Shown piece by piece: positions 26,974-36,106 of a stretch of 64,000 nt of DNA (the first letter of the stretch is position 1; each line of letters starts with the position of its first letter). A program made the translations under genes and the position numbers. This DNA is from Rhizobium sp. CF080 (GTDB lineage: Bacteria; Pseudomonadota; Alphaproteobacteria; Rhizobiales; Rhizobiaceae), in NCBI RefSeq assembly GCF_000282095.2, contig NZ_AKKC02000004.1, forward strand, positions 1,550,001 to 1,614,000, read 5' to 3'. The notes beneath the pieces were generated by a model. That model saw only the letters and a list, made by a program, of their open reading frames with translations. It made no database searches and had not been told where the DNA came from.

Positions 26974-28179
26974 TCAGGCTTTCAGTGACTGAACCATGGC
27001 GGCCAGCCGGTCGCAGGCGCCCTCGAGCTCACTGTCGGATGCCGCAATCGACAGGCGGATGAAACCGGGAGCACCGAAGGCCGCGCCGGGTACACTCGAC
27101 AGGCCGAACTGCTGCAGCAGGTGAGAGGCAAAGGCCGTATCGTCGTGTATTACATCCCCTGTAGCCGTCTTTCGGCCGAGCAGCCGGTGAATACCGATGA
27201 AGGCATAAAAAGCGCCATCCGGCGGCGTGAAGTCGAGCTCATCGATCTGAGCCAGACGATCGGCCATGATCTTCGCGCGGCGGGCGAAGATCATGGCTCC
27301 CCTGCCGACGAAATCCTGATCTCCGGTCAGAGCAGCGAGCGCGGCCGCCTGGGTGACCATCGACACGCACGAAACACTCTGGGACTGTATCTTGGTGAGC
27401 GCGGAAATGAGCGTCTTCGGCCCTGCCGCATAGCCCAGGCGCCAGCCCGTCATCGCATAGGCCTTGGAAACGCCGTTGACGATCAGCGTCCGGTCCCGCA
27501 ACTCCGGGCAGGTTTCGGCGAAGCAAACAAAGGAAGTATCCTTTAGCAAAACATGTTCGTAGATCTCGTCGGAAACGACGAGAACGCGTGGATGGCGGGC
27601 TAGCACGTCTGCCAGTCGGCGATATTCGTCTGCCGTATAGATCGCGCCGGTCGGATTGCACGGAGAATTCAGCATCAGCCAGCGGGTCTTCGAGGTGATC
27701 GCTGCCTCCAGTTGCTCCGCGGTCATCTTGAAGCCGGCCTCTGCCCCGCAGCCCACCCAGATCGGTTCACCGCCATGCAATGACACGATGTCACCATAGG
27801 AGACCCAGCAGGGCGTGGGAACGATCACCTCGTCACCTGGCTCCAGGGTTACCAGGAAGAGGTCGAACAGGATCTGCTTGGCGCCATTCGCGACGATTAC
27901 CTCGTCGAAGCCGTAATCCAGTCCGTTCTCGATCTTGAATTTGCTGATGATCGCTTTGCGCAGGCTTTCCGTGCCGGCCGGAGCGCCATACCGAATGCCG
28001 CCCTTGCGGATCGCCTCGGCCGCCGCCGCCGCGACATGCGCAGGCGGCTCGAAATCAGGTTCGCCAAGCGAAAGATCGATAATGTCGCGGCCTTCCGCCA
28101 CAAGTTTCTTTGCTGCCATCGCAATCGCCATGCTTGGCGACGACTGTATGCCCGCAGCACGGCGGTTCTCGAACGTCAT
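26974..28179 (-). CDS. Class I PLP-dependent aminotransferase
   Basis: A 401-residue fold-type I aminotransferase of the aspartate aminotransferase subgroup. Visible elements are the LSLGEPDF N-terminal motif (37-44), NSPCNPTGA (171-179), SDEIYEH (203-209) and the PLP lysine Lys239 in VNGVSKAYAMTGWRLGY. It interconverts an amino acid and its 2-oxo acid; the substrate cannot be told from sequence. It is the last gene of the operon RidA-ABC transporter-HyuA-HyuB-aminotransferase and probably handles the amino acid released by the hydrolytic pair. The ATG at 28179 is chosen over one at 28230, since AAGGA precedes it and the family N-terminus starts there. Confidence 0.88.
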   Translation of the reverse strand: MTFENRRAAGIQSSPSMAIAMAAKKLVAEGRDIIDLSLGEPDFEPPAHVAAAAAEAIRKGGIRYGAPAGTESLRKAIISKFKIENGLDYGFDEVIVANGAKQILFDLFLVTLEPGDEVIVPTPCWVSYGDIVSLHGGEPIWVGCGAEAGFKMTAEQLEAAITSKTRWLMLNSPCNPTGAIYTADEYRRLADVLARHPRVLVVSDEIYEHVLLKDTSFVCFAETCPELRDRTLIVNGVSKAYAMTGWRLGYAAGPKTLISALTKIQSQSVSCVSMVTQAAALAALTGDQDFVGRGAMIFARRAKIMADRLAQIDELDFTPPDGAFYAFIGIHRLLGRKTATGDVIHDDTAFASHLLQQFGLSSVPGAAFGAPGFIRLSIAASDSELEGACDRLAAMVQSLKA

Positions 28180-28251
28180 CCCTGGTTTTTCCTTGCGCTG
28201 ACGAAGTTTAGAGGCCGGGCTAGACGTCACCTCGCCCGGCTTCTGGGAGGA

Positions 28252-29889
28252 TCACTTGGCGACGACGTAGTCGAACGCGCGGTCACGCTGAGCGGCATCC
28301 GGATCACGCTTTTCGGACGGGCCATAGCCGCCGCCGCCGGGAAGCTGCAGGATCAGCCGTCGTCCGGCCGGCACATGCTGGCGCCCCTTGGATGCAAGAC
28401 GGGTGCCGTCGTCGAGCAGCACGGCACCGGCTGCGCCGTTGTTGCCGCCCTCGCGGCCGCGAGGGGGATGGTCGATGCGATCGAACATGGCGTTGAAATG
28501 CATCTCATGACCATCGGTCGGAGAGATTTCCACGACCTGGCCGAGACCGCCGCGGAACTGTCCGGCACCACCGGAGCCGTCGCGCAGTTCCTTGCGCCAG
28601 AAGATCACCGGGCCGACATGCTCGGTGGCCTCGATCGACATCGAATGCACGCCGCTTGGGAACGCCGTGGCGCTGAGACCATCGAGCGTGGAACGGGCAC
28701 CGGTACCACCGCTGTTGAACAGCAGGACTTCGGCACGTTGGCCACCGTCTGCCGGCGCCTTGTCGCCTTGCAGCGGGCGCACGCTGACGTGTAGGTTCCA
28801 CAAGGCACCTGCCCCCTCCGCCGGCACTTTGCCGGGCAGCATCTTGTGCACGGCGCCAAGCACCGCATCGGGCACCAGATGGCCGAGCACGTGTCGCACC
28901 GAAACCGGCGCCGGGTGCTGAGCATTGAGGATGCAGTTCTTCGGGGCCGTCACGCGGAATGGCAGTAGCGACGCGTGGTTATTGGGGATTTCCGGTGCGA
29001 TTGAGCATTTCATGCCGTAGCAGGCATAGGCGGCCGAATAGATGATCGGGCAGTTGATGCCCTTCGGGCTTGGCGGTGACGTTCCCTCAAAATCAGCGAG
29101 GATATGGTCCTCTGCCACGTCGAGACGCACAACGATATCTACCGGCGACCCGTACCCATCGACGCGCATACTGTTGGAATAGGTGCCCTTCGGCAGGGCC
29201 GCGATCCGCTCGATGGTGGCATCATAGCTGCGCTTGAAGATGAATTCGCCCAGCGTCTCCAGATCCGCGAGTTCGAACTCTTCCATCATGTCCATCAGAC
29301 GGCGATGACCGATCTCGTTACAGGCCGCCAGCGAATAAACGTCACCGACCACCTGGTGGCTTTCACGCACATTGTTGTGCAGGATGTTGACAAGATCCTT
29401 GTTGACCTTGCCGCGCTCGGCGAATTTCATGATCGGAACGAAGATGCCCTCTTCATAGACCTCGTTGGCATCCGGGCCGAAACCACGACCGCCGACATCG
29501 ACGACGTGCGCCGTGCAGGCGAAATAGCCGACGAGCGCGCCCTTGCGAAAGCTCGGCGACACGACGGTAAAGTCGTGCAGGTGGCCGGTCCCCTTCCACG
29601 GATCGTTGGTGATGTAGACATCGCCTTCGAAGATGTTCTCAGGCCCGATGTCGCGGATGAAGTGGCCGACGGCCTCCGCCATGGCGTTGACATGGCCGGG
29701 CGTACCCGTCACGGCCTGGGCAATCATCTTGCCACCGCGATTGAACACGCCAGCAGAAAGGTCCCCCGACTCACGCACGCTGGTGCTGAAGGCGGTGCGG
29801 ATGAGGGTCACGGCCTGCTCTTCGACGACGGAGATCAGCCGGTTCCACATGATCTGCATATGGACGTCAGAAAGTGCATTGGTTCTCAT
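28252..29889 (-). CDS. hyuB: Hydantoinase/oxoprolinase family protein, subunit B (HyuB)
   Basis: This 545-residue HyuB-family protein is typical in length and motifs: TPGHVNAMAEAVGHFI, YITNDPWKGTGHLHD, DFTVVSPSFR, and a glycine-rich C-terminus (LPGGGGYGPSEKRDP). With HyuA it forms ATP-dependent N-methylhydantoinase, 5-oxoprolinase or acetophenone-carboxylase-type enzymes. The ATG at 29889 has GGACAGATC before it; an upstream frame extension to 30024 overlaps hyuA and is rejected. The spacing of 14 nt after hyuA supports a complex. The substrate is probably a cyclic amide or an amino-acid derivative, because the operon also encodes an amino-acid importer and an aminotransferase. Confidence 0.88.
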   Translation of the reverse strand: MRTNALSDVHMQIMWNRLISVVEEQAVTLIRTAFSTSVRESGDLSAGVFNRGGKMIAQAVTGTPGHVNAMAEAVGHFIRDIGPENIFEGDVYITNDPWKGTGHLHDFTVVSPSFRKGALVGYFACTAHVVDVGGRGFGPDANEVYEEGIFVPIMKFAERGKVNKDLVNILHNNVRESHQVVGDVYSLAACNEIGHRRLMDMMEEFELADLETLGEFIFKRSYDATIERIAALPKGTYSNSMRVDGYGSPVDIVVRLDVAEDHILADFEGTSPPSPKGINCPIIYSAAYACYGMKCSIAPEIPNNHASLLPFRVTAPKNCILNAQHPAPVSVRHVLGHLVPDAVLGAVHKMLPGKVPAEGAGALWNLHVSVRPLQGDKAPADGGQRAEVLLFNSGGTGARSTLDGLSATAFPSGVHSMSIEATEHVGPVIFWRKELRDGSGGAGQFRGGLGQVVEISPTDGHEMHFNAMFDRIDHPPRGREGGNNGAAGAVLLDDGTRLASKGRQHVPAGRRLILQLPGGGGYGPSEKRDPDAAQRDRAFDYVVAK

Positions 29890-29903
29890 GATCTGTCCTT
29901 CGT

Positions 29904-31994
29904 TCAAGCGGTCTGCTTGACGCATATGAGCAGGCAGCCATCGGCCTGCATGATAACTTCGCGGCTCGCGGTGATGATGGTCGAGGTCTCGCGTTCGGTG
30001 ATGACGGCAGGGCCGGCAACCCAATCGCCCGGCCTCATGTCCTGGCGCGAAACGATCAAAGCCTTCTGGAAGCGACCTTCCTGGACATCGAAAATGTCGC
30101 GGGTGCCGCGCACATTTGCGTTCGCCACCTTTCCGGTCCTGCCGATCCTGTCCGGCGGTGCGACCTTGGAAGTCGCACGCAACGACCAGCTGACGATCTC
30201 AACGTCGAGACCTTCGATGACGCGGCCGAAGAAATGTTCGTACTGCTCGTCGAACAGCGTGCGGAACAGGACACCGTCGGCATCGACGTAATCGCGCACC
30301 GCAATGGTGATCGGCACTTCCCAGCCCTGGCCGACGTAACGCATATAGGCCGTGCATTCGAGAACGGGGTCCGCATCCGGCGCACCGGAACGTACGAAGG
30401 ATGTGGCTTCCGCGATCAGATCCGCGATCGTCTGGTTGATCGCTCCCGCATCGAAACGACTGAGGCGGCTATAGGCGCTGCGGACGGATTCGAAGCCGAA
30501 GGGCGCACGCAGGAAGCCGATCGCCGAACCGACGCCGGCCCCCGGCGGGATCAGCAACCCCGACATGCCGAGCTTTTCGCAAAGGCGGGCGGCATGAATG
30601 GGGGCAGCACCGCCAAAGGCGATCATGGTGAACTCGGAAAGCTCCTTGCCATTTTCCACCGCATGCATGCGGGCGGCATTGCTCATGTTCTCATCGACCA
30701 CTTCGCTGAGGCCGTAAGCGGCCGTCACCACATCCGTATCGAGCCTTGCCGCGATGTCCGCATGCATGGCCTTCTCCGACGCAGGCCGGTCGAGTTTCAT
30801 CACGCCACCGGCGAATTCGTCGGCATCGAGGCGACCCAGGATCAAGTCGGCGTCGGTGACGGTCGGGTTTTCGCCACCGCGACCATAGCAGGCAGGGCCC
30901 GGCTCGGAACCAGCACTGTGCGGGCCGACGCGGATCTGGCGCATGCTGTCGACGGTCGCGATCGAACCGCCGCCGGCACCGATTTCGACCATCTCGATGA
31001 CCGGGATGGAGATCGGCATGCCGCTGCCCTTCTTGAACCGCCAGGTGCGGGCGACCTCGAAAGTCTTCGAGGTCTTCGGCGTCAGCTTTTCGATCAGGCA
31101 GATCTTGGCGGTCGTTCCACCCATGTCATACGAAAGCACCTGGTCGAGACCATAGCTGCTGGCAATGTAAGCGGCGAAGATCGCGCCACCGGCCGGACCG
31201 GATTCGAGCAGGCGAACCGGAAACTCCACCGCGCTCTCGACACTGATGATGCCGCCGCCGGAATGGATCATGAAGACCGGGCAGCCTGTACCCTCGTCCG
31301 ACAGCCGCCCGACGAGACGGTTGAGATAGGATGCCATCAGTGGCTTGACGAAGGCGTTGGCGCAGACGGTGTTGAAGCGCTGGAATTCGCGCATCTGCGG
31401 CGAAACTTCAGACGAAATCGAGACTGAGAGGTCCGTTTTTTTCGCCAGAAGCCGATCACGCACGGCCTTCTCGTGAGCGCCGTTCAGATATGAGTGGATG
31501 AAGCCGATTGCGACGCTTTCAAAGCCGGCCGCAATGATGTGTTCGCAAAGAACATCAACTTCGGCAAGGTCCAGCGCCTTCAGCACCGAGCCGTCGGCCC
31601 CGATACGCTCGTCGATCACGAAGCGCTCGTTGCGCGGGACGAGCGGCGCCGGCAACACAATGTCGAGATCATATTGCTCGAAGCGGCTTTCGGTGCGCAT
31701 TTCGATGACGTCGCGAAAACCCTTGGTGGTGATGAAGGCGGTGCGGGCGCCGCGCCTTTCGATCAGGGCGTTGGTGGCGAGCGTGGTGCCGTGAATGATC
31801 GTGTCGATGTCGGAGAGCTCAACTCCCGCTGCCTCCGCGACCTGGCGGATCCCCTTGACGATCGCATTTTCGGGAAAGGAATAATCGGTCAGTACTTTGA
31901 TCGAATGGAGCGCGATGCCCACCTCCATCGCAACGTCGGTGAAGGTACCACCGATATCCACGCCGACCCTGATCAGCTTGCCGTCTTTCGCCAT
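29904..31994 (-). CDS. hyuA: Hydantoinase/oxoprolinase family protein, subunit A (HyuA)
   Basis: This 696-residue HyuA-family ATPase subunit starts RVGVDIGGTFTDVAM, the actin-like phosphate-1 motif. It continues with TTLATNALIERRGARTAFITT, GFIHSYLNGAHE and GGTTAKICLI, all family hallmarks. It couples ATP hydrolysis to ring opening or carboxylation with HyuB. It is cotranscribed with the amino-acid ABC transporter upstream and hyuB downstream. Reaction type within the family (hydantoin, N-methylhydantoin, 5-oxoproline) cannot be decided from sequence. Confidence 0.88.
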   Translation of the reverse strand: MAKDGKLIRVGVDIGGTFTDVAMEVGIALHSIKVLTDYSFPENAIVKGIRQVAEAAGVELSDIDTIIHGTTLATNALIERRGARTAFITTKGFRDVIEMRTESRFEQYDLDIVLPAPLVPRNERFVIDERIGADGSVLKALDLAEVDVLCEHIIAAGFESVAIGFIHSYLNGAHEKAVRDRLLAKKTDLSVSISSEVSPQMREFQRFNTVCANAFVKPLMASYLNRLVGRLSDEGTGCPVFMIHSGGGIISVESAVEFPVRLLESGPAGGAIFAAYIASSYGLDQVLSYDMGGTTAKICLIEKLTPKTSKTFEVARTWRFKKGSGMPISIPVIEMVEIGAGGGSIATVDSMRQIRVGPHSAGSEPGPACYGRGGENPTVTDADLILGRLDADEFAGGVMKLDRPASEKAMHADIAARLDTDVVTAAYGLSEVVDENMSNAARMHAVENGKELSEFTMIAFGGAAPIHAARLCEKLGMSGLLIPPGAGVGSAIGFLRAPFGFESVRSAYSRLSRFDAGAINQTIADLIAEATSFVRSGAPDADPVLECTAYMRYVGQGWEVPITIAVRDYVDADGVLFRTLFDEQYEHFFGRVIEGLDVEIVSWSLRATSKVAPPDRIGRTGKVANANVRGTRDIFDVQEGRFQKALIVSRQDMRPGDWVAGPAVITERETSTIITASREVIMQADGCLLICVKQTA

Positions 31995-32071
31995 TTTCTA
32001 ACTCGTGCTCCGTATGAGAGCTGTTGCCACGCCGCGCCCGGAAAGGCTCAATTTCGACGTGCAGCGGCCTG

Positions 32072-32095
32072 CCCCGCCCGCGCGAACAGGCGGGG
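32072..32095. other. Intercistronic GC-rich hairpin between binding-protein gene and hyuA
   Basis: CCCCGCC at 32072-32078 pairs with GGCGGGG at 32089-32095 in the 175-nt gap after the solute-binding-protein gene. It has no T-run. Such structures commonly protect the binding-protein mRNA and lower expression of downstream genes. Confidence 0.45.
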
Positions 32096-32169
32096 GGCCA
32101 AAAGCTCTTCAGTGGTTGATACTTCTGTTGCGCTACGCGGCGGCCCGTGAGGTCGCGCAGGGCTTCTGC

Positions 32170-33015
32170 TTACTGCTTGCCGGTGAAATCAACACCCGGT
32201 AGCGTGGTAGGGAGTTTTGCGCGATCGACGCCGATCCATTTCTTGTAGAGCACGTCGAGTGATCCGTCAGCGGTGTGCCGGGTCACGAAATCTGTAAGGA
32301 AAGCGAGCATCTCGGCATCTCCCTTGCGGACCGCCATCCCCTGGAAATTGTCGGCAACCTTGTACTTGCGCTCAAAGTCATCATCATGGCCGGTCTGTTT
32401 GATCACCAGCCCATAGGTAACGCTGCCGAGGATGGCGTCGACCTGGCCGGAGAGAAGCGCCTGGACGGTCGTCGCGTCGTCGTCGAACCGCTTGATCTGC
32501 GTGCTCGGCGGAGCTGCTTTGACCAAGATCGGTTCGAACACGCTGCCACGGTTAACACCGATCACGAACTTGCCAAGATCTTCGTTGCCCTGGATCTTCG
32601 CATCCTTTTTCGCCCAGACTGTGATGTCATTCGATGAATAGGGGATGACGTACTGGAGCACCTTGGCGCGCTCTTCGGTAATCGTCATCGACGGCACGAG
32701 AAAATCTACATTGCCATTGACCAGCAACGGAATACGGTTCTGGCCGGTAATGCGCTCGAACTTCACCTGAACGCCCAGTTCCTTGGCGACAAGCTTGGCG
32801 ATTTCGATGTCGAAGCCGTCATTCTGACCCTTCTGGTCGATGAAACCCCAAGGGAACTGGTCCATCTGCACGCCGACGGTGGTGGTACCCTTGGCCTTGA
32901 TCTCTTCAGGCGTCACGGCCAGTGCCGCCGTCGCAAAGGAGGTCGCGGCCAGAAGCATGGCGGCGAACCCGCGCAGAACTTTCGAACGCGAAATGGTTAG
33001 TGCTGTATTGAACAT
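32170..33015 (-). CDS. Amino-acid ABC transporter, periplasmic binding protein
   Basis: A 281-residue family 3 solute-binding protein with a Sec signal (SKVLRGFAAMLLAATSFATAALA) and the cluster's motifs GFDIEIAKLVAKELGVQVKFE and RAKVLQYVIPYSSND. It delivers a polar amino acid or amino-acid-like compound to the two permeases encoded just upstream. The ATG at 33015 follows AGAGGTGA. A longer frame to 33090 lacks a signal at its start and is rejected. Ligand unknown. Confidence 0.88.
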   Translation of the reverse strand: MFNTALTISRSKVLRGFAAMLLAATSFATAALAVTPEEIKAKGTTTVGVQMDQFPWGFIDQKGQNDGFDIEIAKLVAKELGVQVKFERITGQNRIPLLVNGNVDFLVPSMTITEERAKVLQYVIPYSSNDITVWAKKDAKIQGNEDLGKFVIGVNRGSVFEPILVKAAPPSTQIKRFDDDATTVQALLSGQVDAILGSVTYGLVIKQTGHDDDFERKYKVADNFQGMAVRKGDAEMLAFLTDFVTRHTADGSLDVLYKKWIGVDRAKLPTTLPGVDFTGKQ

Positions 33016-33052
33016 GTGGTCACCTCTGGTTGGTTTGTCATGCGTTCTTGTT

Positions 33053-33703
33053 TTACCGAGCGGCGTTGAGACGCCGTTCGATGCGTGCACTGCAGTAGGT
33101 CAAGGGAAGGCAGATGAAGAAGTAGATCAGTGCGACCGCCCCGTAGACCTGCAGCGGCTGAAACGTGATGTTCGACATCAACTGACCGGAGCGGGTAAGC
33201 TCCGTCAGACCGAGCAGCGCGGCGAGCGCGGTGCCCTTGATGAGGTTGACGAGGAAGCTGATGGTCGCCGGAAGCCCGATACGGAAAGCTTGCGGCAGGA
33301 CGACATCGACCATCCGGTGGGCATATCCGATCCCCAAAGCCCGCGCAGCTTCGCTTTGTCCGTCGGGAACCGCCTGAATACTTCCGCGCCAGATTTCGCC
33401 GAGGAACGCGCTGGTGTGAAGCGACAGGCCGATCGTCAGCGCCACCCAGACATCCACTTTGAAGCCCAAAAGCGGCAGGCCAAAATAGACGAAGAACAGC
33501 TGGACCAGCAGCGGTGTGCCCTGGAAGACCTGGATGTAGGTCGCCATCAAGATGCGTAACATCTTCCACTGGCTGGTGCGGCCGAGCGCCACGGCCAGCC
33601 CGAACGCGCCGCCGACGGTGAAAGCAAGAAGCGAAAGAACGATGGTCCAGCGCGCTCCTTCGAGCAGGAAGACAAATTCTCCCCAACCAAATTGACGGAT
33701 CAT
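33053..33703 (-). CDS. Amino-acid ABC transporter permease (HisM/GlnP type)
   Basis: A 216-residue inner-membrane permease with about five hydrophobic helices and the EAA loop SEAARALGIGYAHRMVDVVLPQAFR that contacts the ATPase. It forms a heterodimer with the next permease (33713-34381). It is 9 nt downstream of that gene and upstream of the binding-protein gene. Confidence 0.9.
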   Translation of the reverse strand: MIRQFGWGEFVFLLEGARWTIVLSLLAFTVGGAFGLAVALGRTSQWKMLRILMATYIQVFQGTPLLVQLFFVYFGLPLLGFKVDVWVALTIGLSLHTSAFLGEIWRGSIQAVPDGQSEAARALGIGYAHRMVDVVLPQAFRIGLPATISFLVNLIKGTALAALLGLTELTRSGQLMSNITFQPLQVYGAVALIYFFICLPLTYCSARIERRLNAAR

Positions 33704-33712
33704 CGCAATGCC

Positions 33713-34381
33713 TCACTTTGCAGGATAGGAGAAATAGACCCTGCCGATCACGCTCAGAACGACAGAGAGGAGCTGGGACAATCCGAGATAGATGACACCG
33801 AGTGTGAAATAGATCTCGAAGCTGCGGAACGTCTGCGAGTCCAGGGTCTGAGCAAAGTAGGTCAACTCTTCCGCAGATACGGACGAAACGAGGCTTGAAT
33901 TCAGCATCAACAGGATGAACTGACTGCAGAGTGCAGGAAAAACGGCACGGATCGCGGGCCTGAAGACGATGAAGCGGTAGATATCGGCTGTGTGCATGCC
34001 GAGCGCCCTGCCCGCTTCAACCTGTCCCGACCGGATGGACTGCACGCCACCGCGGACGATCTCCGCCGCATAGGCCGCGCAGTTCAGCGTCATCGCAAGG
34101 ATAGCCGCCTGCTCGCCGCTCAGCCGGACACCGAGCGCCGGCATGCCGAAGAAGACGAAGAAGACCTGAACGAGGATCGGCGTGTTGCGGATCAGCTCGA
34201 TGTAACCGATCGCGATCGTACGCAGGACGGGCTGTTTGCTCATCCGCATCAGCATGAAGACGATACCGAGGCTCAGACCGAAGACCATAGAGAGCGACGA
34301 CATCCTCAGCGTCCCTACGACACCTTCCAGAAGCGTTGGCCAAGCGGCAAGAACCGGGCTAAAATCAAATGTATATTTCAC
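33713..34381 (-). CDS. Amino-acid ABC transporter permease, second subunit
   Basis: A 222-residue permease of the HisM/GlnP family with an EAA loop (VEAGRALGMHTADIYRFIV). The GTG start at 34381 is chosen because GAGGAG lies 6 nt upstream and it abuts the ATPase stop at 34392. The frame is open further upstream to 34540, but that would overlap the ATPase gene. It pairs with the permease at 33053-33703. Confidence 0.88.
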   Translation of the reverse strand: MKYTFDFSPVLAAWPTLLEGVVGTLRMSSLSMVFGLSLGIVFMLMRMSKQPVLRTIAIGYIELIRNTPILVQVFFVFFGMPALGVRLSGEQAAILAMTLNCAAYAAEIVRGGVQSIRSGQVEAGRALGMHTADIYRFIVFRPAIRAVFPALCSQFILLMLNSSLVSSVSAEELTYFAQTLDSQTFRSFEIYFTLGVIYLGLSQLLSVVLSVIGRVYFSYPAK

Positions 34382-34391
34382 CGGCCGCTCC

Positions 34392-35147
34392 TCAATGGTT
34401 GAGAATCTGGCTGAGGAACGCCTTGGTGCGTTCATGGCCCGGATTGCTGAAGAACACATCGGGCTTGGCGCTTTCAATGATCTCGCCGCGATCCATGAAG
34501 ATGACACGGTGCGCGACGGCGCGCGCAAACCCCATCTCATGGGTCACGCAGATCATCGTAATCCCGTCGTCAGCAAGCGAGATCATCGTATCGAGCACCT
34601 CTTTGACCATTTCCGGATCAAGGGCGGAGGTCGGCTCATCGAACAGCATGATCTTCGGATCCATGCAGAGCGCCCTGGCAATCGCCACGCGCTGCTGCTG
34701 ACCGCCGGAAAGCTGAGCCGGATATTTCTGCGCCTGTTCCGCGATATGGACACGTTCGAGGTGGCGCATGGCCTTGTTCTTTGCTTCGGTTGCCGAAGCC
34801 TTCCGGACTCGGCGTTGCGCTAGCATGCAGTTTTCGAGAACGGTCAGATGCGGGAAGAGGTTGAACTGCTGGAAGACCATCCCGACATCACGACGAATAT
34901 GGTCGGCGTTCGCACCTTTCTGGTTAAGCGTCGTGCCATTGACGGCAATGCTGCCTTGCTGGATTTCCTCCAAGTGATTGATACAGCGGATGAGGGTCGA
35001 TTTGCCCGAACCGGAGGGGCCGCATAGAACGATGTGCTCGCCGCGGCCGACCTCCAGATTGATGCTCTTCAGCACCTGTAGGTGGCCGTACCACTTGTTG
35101 ACGCCGATCATCGCGATGGCTTTTTCCGACATGCTGGTCCCCGTCAT
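34392..35147 (-). CDS. Amino-acid ABC transporter ATPase (GlnQ/HisP type)
   Basis: A 251-residue ATPase with Walker [10 protein letters not shown], signature [15 protein letters not shown] and Walker [15 protein letters not shown], followed by the ICVTHEM switch His. It powers the transporter encoded by the following three genes. ATG at 35147 (AAGGGG upstream) or 35132 (GGGGA upstream) could be used; the longer is given. Confidence 0.92.
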   Translation of the reverse strand: MTGTSMSEKAIAMIGVNKWYGHLQVLKSINLEVGRGEHIVLCGPSGSGKSTLIRCINHLEEIQQGSIAVNGTTLNQKGANADHIRRDVGMVFQQFNLFPHLTVLENCMLAQRRVRKASATEAKNKAMRHLERVHIAEQAQKYPAQLSGGQQQRVAIARALCMDPKIMLFDEPTSALDPEMVKEVLDTMISLADDGITMICVTHEMGFARAVAHRVIFMDRGEIIESAKPDVFFSNPGHERTKAFLSQILNH

Positions 35148-35174
35148 GGCCAGTTCCCCTTTTTGTTGTCAGGC

Positions 35175-35642
35175 TTACGGTGCAACTTCGAATATGGCAT
35201 CGACCTCGACGGACGATCCGCGTGGCAGCGATCCCGCGCCAAGCGCAGTGCGAACGTGGCGGCCCCTTTCGCCAAAAATTTCGACGATCAGGTCGGAGGC
35301 CCCGTCAACAACGGCTGGATGGTCCTTGAAGTCGGGCGGCGCATTGACGAAACCGCGCAACTGGGCGCAGGCAATCACCCGGTCGAGATCACCGTCCAAT
35401 GCGGCACCCACCCTGGCCACGATATTGAGAGCGCAAAAGCGCGCTGCCCTGTATCCGTCCTCGGGCGAGATCTCCTGGCCGACCATGCCGACATAATGCT
35501 CGACACCGTCAATTCTCGGAATCTGTCCGGCAACGAAGAGAAGGCTCCCGACGAGCCGATGGGAAATGTAGTTACCTGAAGCCGGGGCAATCGAAGGCAA
35601 TACGATACCCCGCTCGGAGAGACGTGCGGAGACGACACCCAT
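35175..35642 (-). CDS. RidA-family protein, first gene of the hydantoinase operon
   Basis: A 155-residue YjgF/RidA-type trimeric deaminase-like protein: NYISHRLVGSLLFVAGQIPR near the start, then HVRTALG with the Arg of the active site and LPRGSSVEVDAIFEV near the end. RidA hydrolyses reactive enamine/imine intermediates released by PLP or flavin enzymes. Here it probably protects the aminotransferase or acts on an intermediate of the HyuAB route. The frame runs back to 35756, but homology starts around MGVVSARLSERG (35642). It is the first gene of the operon, divergent from the GntR regulator. Confidence 0.82.
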   Translation of the reverse strand: MGVVSARLSERGIVLPSIAPASGNYISHRLVGSLLFVAGQIPRIDGVEHYVGMVGQEISPEDGYRAARFCALNIVARVGAALDGDLDRVIACAQLRGFVNAPPDFKDHPAVVDGASDLIVEIFGERGRHVRTALGAGSLPRGSSVEVDAIFEVAP

Positions 35643-36106
35643 AGCAGTTTTCCATCTGACTTTTCGAACGCGCTCAATCGCGCGGACCACGTTCCCGAAC
35701 CATTTCGCCATTCCGACTGTCTTGCCGTCGCTGACGCTGGTCCTTTTTTCTGTCACTCAGAGTTATTGAAATAGTACCTCTTGTCAACATCGAAGCAAGA
35801 GATGCTCTCTCTTACGAGAAACTTCCCAAAAAACTATATAAAACTATTTTGATTCAATTAGTTATAAGGTACTATCTTCATTAGTTTTAAGTCCTTGGCG
35901 GACACGCCGAGAAAATATTTTTGAAGAATTTCGGTCAGCGGGCGTCCGGCTAACTCGTATTCAACCACCATTTCACCGCAGTGTGCGCACTCTCACTACG
36001 GAAATTTGCGGCAAAGAGGTAGCACCACTGGGCCAGGTCGTGCTACCTTGTTTCCATTATCGACATAGGCGCCATATCTGAAGCAGGCGCCTGGGACGGG
36101 TGACTT
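35643..36106. promoter_or_regulatory. Divergent control region between the RidA-ABC-HyuAB operon and the GntR regulator
   Basis: The core of this region (35757-35920) is strongly AT-rich and must contain both promoters. ATAGTACCT at 35771-35779 recurs inverted as AGGTACTAT at 35867-35875. This inverted pair with a GTAC core is a candidate for two operator sites of the adjacent FCD-type regulator. No -35/-10 could be fixed with confidence. Confidence 0.5.

Noticed and set aside
26669..26992. 107-codon plus-strand frame upstream of the PL7 lyase
   Set aside because: Runs into the 3' end of the aminotransferase gene on the other strand and shows no domain or ribosome site.
30234..31427. 397-codon plus-strand frame inside hyuA
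   Set aside because: Shadow of the strongly conserved HyuA frame, with no motif or ribosome site.
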